Counted from the first letter of the stretch, positions 26,064-34,059 are shown. The stretch is 64,000 nucleotides of DNA from Chitinophagales bacterium (GCA_017303475.1 JAFLBO010000028.1:1-64000); one strand, 5' to 3'. Translations and numbers: made by a program. The notes: generated by a model not told the origin, from the letters alone.

Positions 26064-28202
26064 ATGAAGTTAAAAACATCGCTCGCCCTCTTTTCTATCG
26101 TTGGATTGGTGGGTATCGCACTGTTGGTTAAGTATAACCCCTTCGACAATGGCGGCCCGCAGAGCTCTCCCGAGCGCGATGCTGCCCTGATCCGTACCAT
26201 TACTCAGGTACTCTCCCGCGGCCACTTCCAGCCTAAGGACATAGACGATACGTTTTCTAAAAGCGTTTACGCACTCTACCTCAAAGAGGTTGACGGCGGC
26301 AAACGTTTCCTCACCCAATCAGATATTGAACTGCTGAAGCCGTATGAGCTGCAACTGGACGACCAGACTCGCGCCGGTACTTTTCAGTTTTTCGACATCT
26401 CTGTGCAACGCCTCGATGCCTCTTTGGTAAAAACCCAAAACTGGTACCGCGAAATCCTGGGCAAACCCATGGATTTCTCCAAAAACGACGAGCTCCAGGC
26501 TGATGGGGAAAAACTGAAATGGGCTAAAGACGACAATGACCTGCGTAACCGCTGGGAACGCTGGATGAAGTATGAAGTGCTCAGCCGCATTATTGAGGAG
26601 CAGGATAAACAGGAAAAACCTGAGTTCAAAGGCGATAAAAAAGATTTTGCAACGCTGGAAAAAGAACAGCGCGCCAAGGTGCTGGATGTGTACGACAAGT
26701 GGTTCAAGCGCCTGCAAAAACTGGATCACAACCGTCGCCTGGAAATCTACCTGAATGCCATTACCAACTACTTTGATCCGCACACGGGCTACTACTCTCC
26801 GCGGGAAAAAGAGAATTTTGATATTCAGATGTCAGGCAAACTGGAAGGTATCGGCGCCCGACTGCAAAGCGATGGCGAAAAAACCTCCGTTTCTGAAATC
26901 GTACCAGGCGGACCAGCCTGGAAACAAGGCGTGCTGCAAGCTAAAGACGTTATCCTCAAGGTGTCTCAGGGCGAAACCGATGCAGAATCTGTAGACATCA
27001 TGGGCTGGGATATCGACGATGTAGTATCTAAAGTACGCGGCCCGAAAGACACGAAAGTGACTCTGACCATTCAAAAACCTGATGGCTCAGAAAAAGTAAT
27101 CACCATTGTGCGCGATGTGGTTATCATGGAAGAAGGCTTTGCTAAGTCCCTGATTCTCAACGAAAGCAGCGCTCCAACCGAGCGCATCGGCTATATCTAC
27201 CTGCCTAAATTCTATGCAGATTTTGAATCGGGTAAAACAAGCTGCGCTCAGGACGTTGCCGCCGAGGTGGAAAAACTCAAAAAGGAAAACGTAAAAGGTA
27301 TCATCCTCGACCTGCGTAACAACGGCGGCGGTTCACTCCGCGACGTGGTTTCCATGAGCGGTTTGTTCATCGAGGAAGGCCCAATCGTACAGGTTAAAAG
27401 TCGCGGCCGTGCCACCGAAATCATGCGCGACAACGACACCCGCGTACAATACACTGGTCCGCTGGTGGTAATGGTGAACGGCTTCAGCGCTTCCGCTTCC
27501 GAGATTCTGGCCGCTGCTATGCAGGATTACGGTCGCGCGGTGATTGTTGGCGCATCCACCACTTACGGTAAAGGCACCGTTCAGCGTTTCTTTGATCTGG
27601 ACAATGCCGCTGCCGACAACAGTGTGAAACCGCTGGGTGAAATGAAAATGACTATCCAGAAGTTCTACCGTATTACCGGTAAAACCACACAACTGGATGG
27701 CGTTGTGCCGGATATCGTACTGCCCGACTTCTACAATTTGCTGGATAATGGCGAAAGTGAAAACGACTACCCGCTGGCCTCAACCACCATCGAACCGGTA
27801 CAGTTCAACCAGAATGTTTACCGCATTTCCGACATCAATCAGTTGAAGTCCAACAGCCAGGGGCGCGTGAAAAACGATGCCACTTTCCAGAAAGTGACTG
27901 AAAATGCCGAGCGGCTGCGCAAACGCAAAGACGAAAGCGAGTACCCGCTGCAACTGGAAAAATACCGCAGCTGGAATAAAAAACAGGATGAAGAAGCCGA
28001 ACGCTTTGAAAACCTGTTCAAGCCCATCGAAAGCTTCAAAATTGACAATCTCGCAGCTGACCTGCCCAATATCCAGAGCGACACCTCCCGCGTGGCCCGC
28101 AACGACAGCTGGATTAAAGAGCGCCAGAAAGACGTTCAGCTCTACGAAACGCTCCGCATCATGCTGGATATGATTCGTATCGATGGCGTTGCGAAGCATT
28201 AA
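26064..28202 (+). CDS. prc: Tail-specific carboxy-terminal processing protease, S41 family
   Basis: 712 aa from the ATG at 26064, where a signal-anchor helix begins (KTSLALFSIVGLVGIALLV). In-frame codons upstream to 25896 merely translate intergenic repeats. Order: N-terminal helical domain (about 35-240), PDZ domain (about 265-355, MSGKLEGIGARLQSDGEKTSV), then the S41 protease core. Catalytic Ser is about 477 in FSASASEILAAAMQDYGRA and Lys503 in TTYGKGTVQ, spaced as in Prc. A C-terminal domain follows (DUF3340-like). It degrades periplasmic substrates from their C-termini and takes part in envelope protein turnover. A strong terminator follows the stop. Confidence 0.93.
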   Translation: MKLKTSLALFSIVGLVGIALLVKYNPFDNGGPQSSPERDAALIRTITQVLSRGHFQPKDIDDTFSKSVYALYLKEVDGGKRFLTQSDIELLKPYELQLDDQTRAGTFQFFDISVQRLDASLVKTQNWYREILGKPMDFSKNDELQADGEKLKWAKDDNDLRNRWERWMKYEVLSRIIEEQDKQEKPEFKGDKKDFATLEKEQRAKVLDVYDKWFKRLQKLDHNRRLEIYLNAITNYFDPHTGYYSPREKENFDIQMSGKLEGIGARLQSDGEKTSVSEIVPGGPAWKQGVLQAKDVILKVSQGETDAESVDIMGWDIDDVVSKVRGPKDTKVTLTIQKPDGSEKVITIVRDVVIMEEGFAKSLILNESSAPTERIGYIYLPKFYADFESGKTSCAQDVAAEVEKLKKENVKGIILDLRNNGGGSLRDVVSMSGLFIEEGPIVQVKSRGRATEIMRDNDTRVQYTGPLVVMVNGFSASASEILAAAMQDYGRAVIVGASTTYGKGTVQRFFDLDNAAADNSVKPLGEMKMTIQKFYRITGKTTQLDGVVPDIVLPDFYNLLDNGESENDYPLASTTIEPVQFNQNVYRISDINQLKSNSQGRVKNDATFQKVTENAERLRKRKDESEYPLQLEKYRSWNKKQDEEAERFENLFKPIESFKIDNLAADLPNIQSDTSRVARNDSWIKERQKDVQLYETLRIMLDMIRIDGVAKH

Positions 28203-28234
28203 TTACCGCTGAGGCACGAAAGAACACAAAGCAC

Positions 28235-28270
28235 AAGAGCCGTCCCAGATTGGGGCGGCTCTTGCTTTTT
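28235..28270 (+). terminator. Terminator of the tail-specific protease gene
   Basis: Stem AAGAGCCGTCCC with GGGGCGGCTCTT, loop of 4-5 nt, followed by TTGCTTTTT. It lies about 33 nt after the stop codon and just before core-palindrome copy B. Confidence 0.8.
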
Positions 28271-28335
28271 GGGTCTCTTTCTTCAACTGAGAGTCTCACT
28301 CAAAGTGAGACTCTCAGTTGAAGAAAGAGACCCAA
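28269..28335. repeat. Core-palindrome family, copy B (67 bp)
   Basis: A perfect palindrome with 32-bp arms and loop CAA, so its core is in the opposite orientation to the other three copies. The locus-specific outer arm starts TTGGGTCTCTTTCTTCAAC. Confidence 0.95.
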
Positions 28336-28370
28336 CCTTTTCGCTCGTAAAAAAGTGGGTGTCTATAACA

Positions 28371-28445
28371 CCGGTGCTCCGGGTTGTCTTAAGTGAGAGT
28401 CTCACTTTGAGTGAGACTCTCACTTAAGACAACCCGGAGCACCGG
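28371..28445. repeat. Core-palindrome family, copy C (75 bp)
   Basis: A perfect palindrome with 36-bp arms and loop TTG, 35 bp beyond copy B. The outer arm, starting CCGGTGCTCCGGGTTGTC, has no similarity to the arms of A, B or D. Together B and C fill the gap between the protease gene and the convergent propeller gene. Confidence 0.95.
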
Positions 28446-28496
28446 AAACAGTCGCTTTCCTTATATTCTTAGTGTCTTCGTGGTGAAAACCCTCAA

Positions 28497-29582
28497 TCAA
28501 TCCACCCACTCCGCCACAAACACATTGGTATCCCGGCTGCCGGGTTTATTCAGGCGGTTGCTGCTCCAGGAAAGCTTTTTGCCATCAGGAGAAAACATCG
28601 GGAAAGAGTTGAAGATACTTTCAGAGGTAATTTGCTCCAAACCTGTGCCGTCGAGATTGATCATGTAAATCTGGAAATCGTAGCCACGCTTGGAGTGATG
28701 GTTGCTGCTGAACAGGATTTTTTTACCGGAAGGGTGGAAAAACGGCGCCCAGTTGGCTTTGCCCAGGTTGGTTACCTGACGCAATTCCGTGCCATCCACA
28801 TTGCACACAAAAATCTCCATATTGGTAGGCGCTACCAGGTGCTGGGACAAGTAATCGCGGTATTCCTTGATTTCCTCTTCTGTTTTTGGCCGACTGGCGC
28901 GGAACACAATTTTGGAACCATCGGGGCTGAAAAATGCGCCGCCGTCGTATCCCAAATCAAAGGTAATCTGCTTCAATCCGCTGCCATCCAGGTTCATGGT
29001 CCACAGCTCCAGATCACCGGAACGGTCGCTCGTGAACAGGATTTTATCGCCTTTCGGACTCAATACAGCCTCGGCATCATAGCCCGGGTTGTCGGTGAGT
29101 TGTTTTACAATATTACCCTTCAGATCGGCAATATAGATGTCGTAGCTGTCGTATATAGACCACAGGTACTTGCCGCTCGCGCGCATATCAGGTGTATGCG
29201 GGCAGGAAGCCCCGGCCTCATGCGTGCTGGCATAAAGCACATGTTTGCCGTCGGGCATAAAATAAGAACAGGTGGTGCGACCTTTCAGGGTACTGATAGT
29301 CTTTGGACGGTAGGTGCTGTCGCCGGCAGCATCTTTCACTTTCATGGCAAAAATCTGGTCGCACTCCAGCCCCCAGGCTTTATTGTTACTTTGGAAAGTA
29401 AGCCACTTGCTGTCAGGACTCCAATAAGCTTCAGCATTATCGCCGCCAAAGGTGAGCTGACGTATATTTTTGAGGTGTTTTTCCGGCATGGGTGCCGCTG
29501 TGCTTGCAGTAGTTGGGGTATGTTGGGCAGACAATGTGGCGCCGATGGTCAGGAACAGGGTAAGAATGTTAGTTTTAAGCAT
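28497..29582 (-). CDS. Secreted TolB-like beta-propeller protein (PD40 repeats)
   Basis: 361 aa from the ATG at 29582, chosen because a signal peptide follows (NILTLFLTIGATLSAQ). The ATG at 29627 would put 15 polar residues in front. At least five PD40/WD40-like blades are visible, each with the SPDGxxLxFxSxR pattern: WSPDSKWLTFQSN, LSPKGDKILFTSDRSGDLELW, FSPDGSKIVFRASR, FHPSGKKILFSSNHH and FSPDGKKLSWSSNR. The blades are typical of periplasmic TolB-type propellers or the N-terminal domain of S9 peptidases, but no peptidase domain follows. Likely a periplasmic binding or scaffold protein. Confidence 0.87.
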   Translation of the reverse strand: MLKTNILTLFLTIGATLSAQHTPTTASTAAPMPEKHLKNIRQLTFGGDNAEAYWSPDSKWLTFQSNNKAWGLECDQIFAMKVKDAAGDSTYRPKTISTLKGRTTCSYFMPDGKHVLYASTHEAGASCPHTPDMRASGKYLWSIYDSYDIYIADLKGNIVKQLTDNPGYDAEAVLSPKGDKILFTSDRSGDLELWTMNLDGSGLKQITFDLGYDGGAFFSPDGSKIVFRASRPKTEEEIKEYRDYLSQHLVAPTNMEIFVCNVDGTELRQVTNLGKANWAPFFHPSGKKILFSSNHHSKRGYDFQIYMINLDGTGLEQITSESIFNSFPMFSPDGKKLSWSSNRLNKPGSRDTNVFVAEWVD

Positions 29583-29692
29583 ACTACAGGTTAAAAATTC
29601 GCCCGAAGTTCGGGTCAAATTGGGCAAACAGTCGTCAGGATTTGGTCAATTTATAGACCTTTACTAACTAATATCTAAAAACACGAAACACC

Positions 29693-30384
29693 ATGAAATT
29701 CGAAAAAAACTCTACTGGGGAATTGCCATCCTTGGCTTACTCTTTTTTGGCGTCTATTATACCCTGCTCGGCCTGGGGTTATTGCAGTTTTACCGGCCTC
29801 AATCGGATAATATGATGCCCAATATCAAGCCCAAAACCCTGGTTGCTACCTGGAAACAAAGTCATTTCCAGCGCCATGACCTGGTAGCGTTATACGATAC
29901 CTGTTTGGCCATTCCAGGCCACCGGGAAGCTGTTCGGGAAAACTATCTTGGAAGAATTGTTGCCCTGGAAGGTGAAGAACTACAAATCAAGGGCGGCCAG
30001 GTTTACATCAACGGCAGTATTTCCAAGCAGCCTTACCAAACCAGAAACCATTATCTGATGTCGAAAACCAATTACGAAGCCCTCAAATCAAAAATCCCGC
30101 GTCCGGCCGATGCCGTGTCTATGTCAGAAGTATGGGTGGCTCTGGATGATCAGGAGGCTGAGGAAGTAAAAAAAATGGCGCCAGATCTTAAACTACGCGA
30201 TTTTCCGTTGACAGATATGGTATCACTCTGGGGTCAGAAATGGTCTATTCATGAGTTTGGTCCTGTAACCATTCCGGCGAGTCATGTGTTTATACTGTGC
30301 GATTTCAGAAGCAACGCCGAAGATTCCCGTTTCAGAGGTTTTGTACCCCTGGAAGACGTTCACGCTAAAGTTATTTTCCCTTGA
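29693..30384 (+). CDS. Degenerate signal-peptidase-like (S26) membrane protein, interrupted by a -1 frame change
   Basis: The ATG at 29693 reads MKFEKN and then leaves the frame. The -1 frame, entered exactly at a heptamer A AAA AAC (29704-29710), continues LYWGIAILGLLFFGVYYTL, a membrane anchor, and runs open to 30384, giving about 229 aa. Without a shift, only a TTG at 29782 or an ATT at 29698 could start the frame. S26 boxes are recognisable: SDNMMP (box B), GRIVALEGE (box D) and CDFRSNAEDSRFRGFVP (box E). However, the catalytic Ser before Met is Asn and the Lys before Arg is Gly, so peptidase activity is unlikely. The stop overlaps the next start. The break may be programmed, or a lost A in the A7 run. 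Confidence 0.75.
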
Positions 30385-30863
30385 AAAAAGTGCTGTTTTT
30401 ACTCCTGATCTGTTCGGGTTTGCGCGCGCAGGCGCAAGACATCCCTTTCATTCGGAAGGAAACCCTGCAGCAATGGCTCAACGCAGATACAGACACCGTA
30501 TATGTGCTCAATTTTTGGGCCACCTGGTGCGCGCCCTGCGTGGAAGAACTGCCGGCCTTTGAAAAACTCAACCAAGAGTATGCGCCGAAAAAGGTCAAAG
30601 TTGTGCTCATCAGCACCGATTTTAAGCGGAACGTCGAATCAAAAGTGAAACCATTTGTCAAACGCAAAAAATTGCAGAGCCAGGTGGTGTTCATGGATGA
30701 ACCCAACCCGAATCATTGGGTTAATATGGTTAGTCCGGAATGGTCCGGGGCTTTGCCAGCCACCCTCGTCATTGCCAGGCGCAAAAACGCTCTCTTGTTT
30801 TTTGAAAAACAACTAAACTTCGAAGCCCTGCAAGAAGCCCTCCGCCCCATTCTCCAACCCTAA
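30381..30863 (+). CDS. TlpA-like periplasmic thioredoxin
   Basis: 160 aa. The start is the TTG at 30381, overlapping the TGA of the S26-like gene, so translation is coupled; no ATG fits and the signal peptide KKVLFLLLICSGLRAQAQ follows directly. The thioredoxin-fold motif FWATWCAPCVEE has its redox cysteines at 50 and 53. VVLISTDFKR and the cis-Pro region (ALPATLVIA) complete the fold. TlpA/ResA-type proteins reduce disulfides in the periplasm. With the next gene it forms a pair of thiol proteins. Confidence 0.88.
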   Translation: MKKVLFLLLICSGLRAQAQDIPFIRKETLQQWLNADTDTVYVLNFWATWCAPCVEELPAFEKLNQEYAPKKVKVVLISTDFKRNVESKVKPFVKRKKLQSQVVFMDEPNPNHWVNMVSPEWSGALPATLVIARRKNALLFFEKQLNFEALQEALRPILQP

Positions 30864-30928
30864 ACCGTCAACCGTAGGCCGTAAACCGTCCACCGTAAAC
30901 CGTCCACCGTAAGCCGTCAACCGTCTAA
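30862..30928. repeat. ACCGTC word array
   Basis: Nine or so copies of CCGT(C/A)(A/C) words such as AACCGTCAACCGTAGGCCGT, filling the space between two thioredoxin-fold genes. Related arrays at 54885-55052 and 58558-58684. Here there is no inverted half. Confidence 0.85.
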
Positions 30929-30939
30929 ACTACATACAC

Positions 30940-31551
30940 ATGAAAAAAGCAACCGCTCTTTTACTCCTCTTTTCCATGGCATTTGCCGCCATGTCTTTCC
31001 TCCCTGCCAATACCGGCGGAGGTTACAAAGTGGGCGACACCGCCCAGGATTTCAGCCTCGTGAATGTAAAAGGCAAACAGGTGTCGCTGGCTGGCATCAA
31101 AAATGCCAAAGGTTACATTGTGGTATTTACCTGCAACCATTGCCCTTACGCCAAAGCCTACGAACAACGCATCATTGAGCTGCACAAAAAATATGCGCCC
31201 CTGGGCTTCCCGGTGGTGGCTATCAACTCCAACGATAAGGATGTGCAGCCACAGGACAGCTACGACAACATGAAAAAGCTGGCCAAAAAGAAAAAATATC
31301 CCTTCAATTACGTGTACGACGAAACCCAGGAGATTGCCCGTGCCTACGGCGCTACCCGCACCCCTCACGTGTACGTACTGGATAAAGATCGCGTGGTACG
31401 TTACATCGGCGCCATCGACGATAACTCTGAAGATCCAGCCACGGCTAAGGAACACTATGTTGCCAGCGCCGTAGATGCACTGCTTGCCGGCAAAGATGTA
31501 GCCACCAAGGAAACCAAAGCCATCGGCTGCGGTATCAAATGGAAAAAGTAA
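30940..31551 (+). CDS. Exported peroxiredoxin-like thioredoxin-family protein
   Basis: 203 aa with a signal peptide (KKATALLLLFSMAFAAMS). AhpC/TSA-type fold: VGDTAQDFSLVNVKGKQVSL, then VVFTCNHCPYAKAYEQR with cysteines 65 and 68, and RTPHVYVLDKDRVVRYIGAIDD. CNHCPYAKAYE is a hallmark of a Bacteroidota redoxin subgroup of unknown physiological substrate. Third in a run of same-strand genes with the S26-like protein and the TlpA-like protein, but separated by a 76-bp word array that could hold a promoter. Confidence 0.87.
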   Translation: MKKATALLLLFSMAFAAMSFLPANTGGGYKVGDTAQDFSLVNVKGKQVSLAGIKNAKGYIVVFTCNHCPYAKAYEQRIIELHKKYAPLGFPVVAINSNDKDVQPQDSYDNMKKLAKKKKYPFNYVYDETQEIARAYGATRTPHVYVLDKDRVVRYIGAIDDNSEDPATAKEHYVASAVDALLAGKDVATKETKAIGCGIKWKK

Positions 31552-31557
31552 GGGCTA

Positions 31558-32319
31558 ATGAATCTGCTAAACTGGTTATATCCTTTGGGGCGGGAAACCG
31601 CTGAAGATGGTCGCTTCAGCCTGTTGCGGGCTGAAGCGATCATGAAGACCATTGAGCGACTTGAGTTGCGTATTGCGGAACGTTTTCCGGAGTCTGGTTT
31701 GTTGGGGGTTTGCCAGGAATTCAAGGGCGTAGCTGCCCGTTCGGAGGAGCTGGCCCGCAAACTGGAATCGCCCATTTGGCCGGTACGATTGGCAGCCGTG
31801 CTGGCCTCGGTGCTACTGCTGGGGCTGGTTAGCTGGGCCATTGGTCAGCTGATCCGCAACTTTCAATTTGATGCCAGCGGAATTTTCCATTTGCTGCAAA
31901 CCACCGAATCGGCCATTAACGAACTGATTTTCCTGGGCCTGGCCCTGTTTTTCCTGGTCAATCTGGAAGCCCGGCTCAAGCGGCGCAGCGCCTTGCGGGC
32001 TTTACACCGTTTGCGCAGTATAGCCCACGTGGTAGATATGCACCAGCTCACCAAAGATCCCGCGTTTTTGCTTTCCCGAAATAAAATTGCAGAAACGCAG
32101 CACTCTCCACAACGCAACCTCAGCAGGCATCAATTGATGCGTTACCTGGATTATTGCTCCGAACTATTGGCCCTCAATGCCAAGGTGGCGGCGCTCTTTG
32201 CCCAAAACACAGATGACCGGGAAATCCTGATTTCTGTAAACGACCTGGAACAACTTGTTCAGGGACTTTCGGCCAAAATTTGGCAGAAAATCATGATACT
32301 GGACCTTTCCACTGAGTAA
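31558..32319 (+). CDS. Inner-membrane protein of unknown function
   Basis: 253 aa beginning 6 bp after the preceding stop, so probably co-transcribed. Residues 1-75 are amphipathic helix; two transmembrane segments follow at about 83-103 (LAAVLASVLLLGLVSWAIG) and 124-140 (INELIFLGLALFFLV). A cytoplasmic helical domain ends the protein (LHRLRSIAHVVDMHQLTKDP ... LMRYLDYCSELLALNAKVAALFAQ). The DMHQLTKDP and LRYLDYC blocks recur in uncharacterised membrane proteins of several phyla, as far as I recall. No catalytic motif. Confidence 0.78.
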   Translation: MNLLNWLYPLGRETAEDGRFSLLRAEAIMKTIERLELRIAERFPESGLLGVCQEFKGVAARSEELARKLESPIWPVRLAAVLASVLLLGLVSWAIGQLIRNFQFDASGIFHLLQTTESAINELIFLGLALFFLVNLEARLKRRSALRALHRLRSIAHVVDMHQLTKDPAFLLSRNKIAETQHSPQRNLSRHQLMRYLDYCSELLALNAKVAALFAQNTDDREILISVNDLEQLVQGLSAKIWQKIMILDLSTE

Positions 32320-32764
32320 GCGGCAGCTTTTGCCGGAAAACGTTTTTAGCAAGTTGTTAAAGTGCTCTTAATACTTGGAAAAGACCCCTGATATGTTGTT
32401 AGTTTGCCCTCCCTACAAAATCGAACAACACATTTCGGCAGGATAGTTTTAGGGTGAATATTATATGGTTTTGCCAGAAAAACGACAGTTTTTGTTGCAG
32501 AAAAAACCAGGGTTTTCCCCTAATAACAACGAAAAGTTTGCATTTTTTGAAGAAAAGTTTTGAGAGACCGCCCGGCTTGTCTACTTTTGTGCGCCTCTCA
32601 AAATTCCAGGAGCCGATGAAACGACTCACCCAACCGGGTAAATCGACGGCACAGGAGGGCCTCCGCCTTCAAAAAAGTAATCTAATAGTAGCTCTCTGTC
32701 GCCGTATTGATTCGCAACAACTGAGGCTCAGAATCATCCGATTTCCTCGGCAAACACCTACAAC
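32320..32764. other. Leader region of the M23 peptidase gene
   Basis: A strong promoter lies at 32560-32589. Downstream, an ATG at 32616 opens a 68-codon frame that overlaps the start of the M23 gene in another frame and ends at 32822. It is Arg/Gln-rich and resembles no protein I know. It may be a chance frame or a leader ORF. The first 240 bp (32320-32559) show nothing distinct. Confidence 0.45.
32560..32589 (+). promoter_or_regulatory. Consensus Bacteroidota promoter, TTG-N19-TACTTTTG
   Basis: TTG at 32560-32562, 19-nt spacer, TACTTTTG at 32582-32589. Both boxes match the known consensus and spacing. The predicted leader before the M23 gene is about 170 nt. Confidence 0.75.
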
Positions 32765-33748
32765 ATGGGCAGGAAAGAGAAATTTGTTTACAACATTCAC
32801 ACCCTTACCTACGAGAAAGTAGTTGTTCCCCTCAAAACCCGTATTTGGCAAGCTTTCGGATTCTTTTCCGTTGTAGTGGTTACTTCACTCGCCATGCTTG
32901 CTGTGTTCTATACCATCTTCCCTTCTCCACGTGAAGAGGATTTGATGCGTGAGATTAGCCAAATGGAGGCTAAATACAAGCAAATGAGCTCACAAGTGGA
33001 CGTTATGTCCAAAGTGCTTAATAATATTCAGGAACGTGATGCCAGTGTACACCGTACCGTTTTTGGTATGGATCCAATTGACCAGGACGTGTGGAATGCC
33101 GGTGTGGGTGGCCACGAAGCGCACCCGGAATTGGAAGGTTTTGAATTCAGCGGCAATGTAGTAGGCGACGCCCTCAATAAAATTGACGACCTCAGTCGCA
33201 AACTCGCGCTCCAGAGCAAATCACTCGATACCATTCAGAACCTGGCCCGCAACCAGGAAAAAATGCTGGCCTCTCTGCCCAGCATCAAACCAGTTCGCGA
33301 AGACAAACTGCAAAAAAGCATCGGAACCCTCTCCGGTTTCGGTTACCGGATTCACCCGGTGTATAAATTCAAAAAATTCCACGCCGGCCTCGATTTCCCT
33401 GCTCGTGTAGGTACGCCTATTCAGGCTCCCGGCGATGGCGTGGTGGTTGAAACAGGCTGGCACAGCGGCTACGGCAACTGCGTTAGAATCAGCCACGGCT
33501 TTGGTTACGAAACGCTTTACGGACACATGAACAAAATCACTGTCCGCCAGGGTGAAAAAGTGAAAAAAGGCCACAAAATTGGTGAAGTGGGTGATACCGG
33601 CCTTTCCACCGCACCACACCTGCACTACGAAGTACACTACAAAGGCAAGCCCATCAATCCAATCAATTTCTGCATGGATAAACTCACTCCGCAGGAATAT
33701 CAACAATTGGTGTCTGCAGCCAACATAGCCAACCAGTCGCTCGACTAA
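32765..33748 (+). CDS. Membrane-anchored M23 peptidoglycan endopeptidase
   Basis: 327 aa. One transmembrane helix at about 32-55 (FGFFSVVVVTSLAMLAVFY) is followed by a periplasmic coiled coil (about 60-100 and 130-170). The M23/LytM domain fills the C-terminal 130 residues: zinc ligands in HAGLDFPA (His206, Asp210) and HLHYE near residue 285, with GHMNKI between. All catalytic residues are present, so it should cleave peptidoglycan cross-links; the coiled coil fits a divisome- or elongasome-linked role as in NlpD/MepM-type enzymes. Confidence 0.93.
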   Translation: MGRKEKFVYNIHTLTYEKVVVPLKTRIWQAFGFFSVVVVTSLAMLAVFYTIFPSPREEDLMREISQMEAKYKQMSSQVDVMSKVLNNIQERDASVHRTVFGMDPIDQDVWNAGVGGHEAHPELEGFEFSGNVVGDALNKIDDLSRKLALQSKSLDTIQNLARNQEKMLASLPSIKPVREDKLQKSIGTLSGFGYRIHPVYKFKKFHAGLDFPARVGTPIQAPGDGVVVETGWHSGYGNCVRISHGFGYETLYGHMNKITVRQGEKVKKGHKIGEVGDTGLSTAPHLHYEVHYKGKPINPINFCMDKLTPQEYQQLVSAANIANQSLD

Positions 33749-33803
33749 ACCTTTCTATCAGTACATACTATCGTTCAAAAAGAAACGATAAACAACAGGA
33801 TCG

Positions 33804-33829
33804 GGGCGAAATGCGAAAGCGTTTCGCCC
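33804..33829 (+). terminator. Terminator after the M23 gene
   Basis: Stem GGGCGAAATGC with GCGTTTCGCCC, one mismatch, GAAA-type loop, then a T-rich stretch. It lies 55 nt after the stop, preceded by a weaker ATCGTT/AACGAT hairpin near 33771-33791. Confidence 0.65.
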
Positions 33830-33840
33830 TTATGTTTAAA

Positions 33841-34059
33841 AGGCACGAAGCGGACGAAGACACGAGGGCGCTAAGACACGAAGAGGGCGTCTCAAAAGTA
33901 ATTTTTACCGCAGAGGCGCGGAGGCGCAGAGGTTTAAATGATTGATTTTCAATCCCTCTGCGTCTCCGCGCCTCTGCGGTAAAAATAAATCAGCGACTTC
34001 TGAGACACCATCTTCGTGTCTTAGCGCCCTCGTGTCTTAGTGTGTTGAACTTCGTGCCT
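33841..34059. repeat. 219-bp inverted repeat of GACACGAAG and GAGGCGCAG words
   Basis: The outer words (AGGCACGAAG, GAGGGCGCTAAGACACGAAG) and inner words (TTTTTACCGCAGAGGCGCGG) of the left half reappear inverted in the right half. Similar words occur at 28206, 51546-51618, 53270-53335 and 63570-63600. Spans most of the 33749-34064 gap between convergent genes. Confidence 0.85.

Noticed and set aside
28632..29594. Open frame of 320 codons on the plus strand
   Set aside because: Antisense to the PD40 propeller gene, whose repeats, signal peptide and stop context are convincing.
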